This document shows, piece by piece, positions 63,413 through 64,000 of a DNA stretch of 64,000 nucleotides. The stretch spans positions 1,369,064-1,433,063 of the forward strand of contig JALAHT010000001.1 of NCBI GenBank assembly GCA_025384855.1, written 5' to 3'. The notes beneath the pieces are model-generated. The model was not told the origin of the DNA, ran no database searches, and worked only from the letters and a program-made list of their open reading frames with translations. Source of the stretch: Luteirhabdus salina. GTDB taxonomy: Bacteria > Bacteroidota > Bacteroidia > Flavobacteriales > Flavobacteriaceae. The translations under genes and the position numbers were made by a program. How positions within the stretch are numbered: the first letter of the stretch is position 1; each line of letters opens with the position of its first letter.

Positions 63413-64000
63413 ATGAAGAAAAAAACCATCATTTGGATAGTAGCCATCGTTGTCTTGCTAATCATCGTGCTAATTGCAGGCAAGAAAATGGGATGGTTTG
63501 GAAAGAGCGGAAATTTCAAGCAAGTTGAGGTTACCGAAATTCAGCCAATTAGTATTGTTGAAACAGTTGCGGCTACAGGAAAAATACAGCCTGAGGTAGA
63601 AGTAAGCTTATCTTCCGAAGTTTCTGGTGAAATCATCGAACTCCCTATTAAGGAAGGTCAACAGGTTGAAAAAGGCGACTTGTTGGTTAAGATTAACCCA
63701 GACCTTATCCAATCGGCACTAAGTCAATCTAGGGCAGGTCTTCAAAATGCGAAAGCTCAGCTTAGTCAAGCTCGGGCAAGCATGAAGAATGCCGAAAATA
63801 ATTATAACCGTAATAAGCAATTATTTGAAAAAGGCGTAATCTCAAAAGCCGAATGGGATCAGTCCACGGCCGATTATGAAATGTCTCAGGCCAATGTAGA
63901 ATCTGCTTATTACAATGTTCAAAGTGCTGCAGCAAATGTAAAGCAGACGAGCGACAACCTTTCTCGAACAACCATTTACGCGCCGATGAGCGGGACTATC
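63413..64000 (+). CDS. Second HlyD/MacA-type adaptor, cut at the window end
   Basis: The ATG at 63413, two bases after the TolC stop, opens a frame of 196 codons that runs to the window end. It starts with a membrane helix (about 4-22), then a lipoyl-like half (VSGEIIELPIKEGQQVEKGD), then a coiled-coil hairpin (about 95-185) with QLFEKGVISKAEWDQS, close to the QKELFEKGVISANEFDQ of the adaptor at 60725. It ends at TIYAPMSGTI, the start of the second lipoyl half. It is likely the adaptor for a further transporter beyond the window. Confidence 0.92.
   Translation, partial: MKKKTIIWIVAIVVLLIIVLIAGKKMGWFGKSGNFKQVEVTEIQPISIVETVAATGKIQPEVEVSLSSEVSGEIIELPIKEGQQVEKGDLLVKINPDLIQSALSQSRAGLQNAKAQLSQARASMKNAENNYNRNKQLFEKGVISKAEWDQSTADYEMSQANVESAYYNVQSAAANVKQTSDNLSRTTIYAPMSGTI

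Overview
The window looks like chromosomal DNA from a marine-type member of the Flavobacteriaceae (Bacteroidota). The evidence is the gliding/type IX secretion translocon gene sprA in a ruvA-sprA-gcvH-vanZ order with remB nearby, an Alternative Complex III operon joined to cytochrome c oxidase genes, A-rich leaders without Shine-Dalgarno sequences, and many promoters of the Bacteroidota type (TTG, 17-20 bases, TAnnTTTG). No transposase, integrase, phage gene or CRISPR array was seen; this is mostly core genome.

Layout. 1-8.7 kb: the 3'-truncated end of an unknown minus-strand gene, a DUF5916 outer-membrane protein, and polA lying between two secreted proteins that share a VGIGTT tail-fibre-like N-terminus. 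8.7-12.6 kb: a minus-strand pair, a DUF2723 (GT117-like) membrane protein and a NodB deacetylase. 12.8-13.2 kb: tRNA-Gln followed by repeated copies of its own 3' end and terminator with palindromic repeats. 13.2-15.2 kb: small unknown proteins and a universal stress protein. 15.2-19.8 kb: rimP-nusA-infB behind a terminator-like leader hairpin. 19.8-20.2 kb: a SPOR protein. 20.4-32.3 kb: actABCDEF-coxBA, the quinol:cytochrome c oxidoreductase joined to the aa3-type oxidase. 32.4-38.9 kb: a candidate small RNA, ruvB, a cytochrome P450, queG, maeB and ruvA. 38.9-50.9 kb: sprA, gcvH, vanZ, two TonB-like proteins and remB. 51-57.3 kb: a metallo-beta-lactamase-fold protein, then cyoE, two subunit III genes, subunit IV and copper-delivery (SCO) genes that finish the oxidase. 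57.4-64 kb: a MacB-type ABC exporter with adaptor and TolC, and a second adaptor cut by the window end.

How the genes work together. Two separated clusters (20.4-32.3 and 52.1-57.3 kb) supply the respiratory chain from menaquinol to oxygen: ACIII, oxidase subunits I-IV, haem O synthesis and copper insertion. sprA, remB and the TonB-like proteins point to gliding, type IX secretion and energised outer-membrane transport. The 57.4-63.4 kb set forms a complete three-part efflux pump.

The most notable non-coding signals are these: an ATAGCA(A/G) element just before the starts of rimP, nusA, actB, actC, actF and coxB; a promoter plus intrinsic terminator in the polA leader; a structured RNA of about 105 nt before ruvB; the tRNA-Gln 3'-end repeats; and heptanucleotide tandem repeats at three intergenic sites. 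I did not find a clearly new multi-gene system; the strongest candidates for something new are the RNA-level signals. Many long-ORF starts were moved downstream to an ATG (or GTG) that fits a signal peptide, promoter or family N-terminus.
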